Assembly: GCA_047619225.1 (NCBI GenBank)
Contig: JBLHJX010000002.1
Location: forward strand, 1-64,000
DNA from: JABIFK01 sp047619225
Lineage (GTDB): Bacteria > Latescibacterota > UBA2968
Length of the DNA stretch: 64,000 bases
Reading direction: 5' to 3'
Shown: positions 63,573 to 64,000 of the stretch, in pieces
Position numbering within the stretch: position 1 is the stretch's first letter
Layout of the letters: every line of letters starts with the position of its first letter
Notes under the pieces: generated by a model
What the model was told of the DNA's origin: nothing
The model's input: the letters and a program-made list of their open reading frames with translations, nothing else
Databases searched by the model: none
Translations under genes and position numbers: made by a program

Positions 63573-64000
63573 CTACGCTTCTGCCTCTACACCTCGACGA
63601 AAGGCCTCAAGCCAAGCATCATCACCATCCAAACCTTCTTTTTTTGCTTCTTCAAATGCTGTCAAAATACGCCGATAAGGTTTCGGAAATACCTTTACAA
63701 ACTTGGGCAATGTTTCATCCCAATTGCTCAAAATTTTTAACGCCACAGTACTCTCGGTATAATCGGCATGTTTTTTAAGCATTAACTTCAATTCCTTAAC
63801 ATCCTCATCCAATACCACACGCTCCAAATCAACCAACTCAAGGTTGCAGCGGGTGTGGAAATCACCATCATCATCCAACACATACGCAATACCACCCGAC
63901 ATACCTGCTGCAAAATTGCGTCCCGTTTTGCCCAAAATAACGACCAAACCGCCCGTCATATATTCACACCCATGATCACCAATACCTTCAACCACCGTAC
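63573..64000 (-). CDS. gltB: Glutamate synthase large subunit, C-terminal end (runs off the right edge)
   Basis: The last 141 codons of gltB are present, open to the right edge. GIGDHGCEYMTGGLVVILGK and NFAAGMSGGIAYVLDDDGDF are the GltB C-terminal beta-helix domain, followed by the helical tail DETLPKFVKVFPKPYRRILT. The N-terminal glutaminase and FMN domains lie outside the window. Confidence 0.95.
   Translation of the reverse strand, partial: TVVEGIGDHGCEYMTGGLVVILGKTGRNFAAGMSGGIAYVLDDDGDFHTRCNLELVDLERVVLDEDVKELKLMLKKHADYTESTVALKILSNWDETLPKFVKVFPKPYRRILTAFEEAKKEGLDGDDAWLEAFRRGVEAEA

Noticed and set aside
1..64000. CRISPR arrays, tRNA or rRNA genes
   Set aside because: I saw no regularly spaced direct repeats with unique spacers and no tRNA or rRNA sequence; a covariance-model scan would be needed to be certain.

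Overview
The window looks like chromosomal DNA of an uncultured, Gram-negative-type, heterotrophic bacterium of moderate G+C. I see no rRNA, tRNA, phage block or CRISPR array. Three Cys-type sulfatases, a heparinase-like lyase, a PL14-like lyase, two phytanoyl-CoA-dioxygenase-family genes, an enolase-superfamily sugar-acid dehydratase, a Gfo/Idh/MocA oxidoreductase, a xylose-isomerase-like epimerase and a dockerin/beta-propeller protein recall marine lineages such as Latescibacterota or Poribacteria. That assignment is an inference from gene content and is weak.

Layout. 1-8.4 kb: glycan and small-molecule catabolism (heparinase-like gene cut by the left edge, beta-hydroxyacid dehydrogenase, HD phosphohydrolase, sulfatase, two PhyH genes, Dabb protein), ending in a gene read through an in-frame UGA, a deiodinase-like selenoprotein. 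8.4-8.9 kb: insertion-sequence debris. 8.9-19 kb: two paralogous membrane-anchored PP2C/SpoIIE phosphatases flanking a MacB/FtsX-type permease, inositol-1-phosphate synthase, a LysR regulator and ThiI. 19-26 kb: nine minus-strand genes running from a sigma-54-type promoter in front of pspA, through a winged-helix membrane protein, three small membrane proteins with a shared C-terminal motif, a two-helix membrane protein, an ECF sigma factor and a TPR histidine kinase, to an NtrC-type sigma-54 activator. I read this as a self-contained envelope-stress (Psp-like) locus. 26-40 kb: housekeeping genes (LysM amidase, CopA, MOSC, ParA, M29 aminopeptidase, eukaryotic-type HisA, ThiL, release-factor-like protein, ribosomal protein S1), a lyase with a frameshifted signal peptide, and a coiled-coil gene behind two CRP-like sites. 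40-47.7 kb: an ECF sigma operon with a broken anti-sigma gene, a sulfatase, small membrane proteins, a TrmH-type methyltransferase, a degenerate GGDEF protein and a dockerin protein. 47.8-59.6 kb: accessory region with a sulfatase, a sugar-acid dehydratase, VapBC, a DprA-like protein, a DUF2283 protein, a doubly broken Eco57I-type DNA methyltransferase, a DUF3800 protein and a PLD-SNF2 helicase, probably a decayed anti-phage or restriction locus. 59.7-64 kb: sugar isomerase, oxidoreductase, GltD and the end of GltB.

Several genes are visible only when a stop or a frame change is allowed: the selenoprotein (UGA), the anti-sigma factor (TAA at codon 8), the DNA methyltransferase (frameshift plus TAA) and the PL14-like lyase (A8 run). 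Intergenic DNA carries at least two families of dispersed palindromic repeats.
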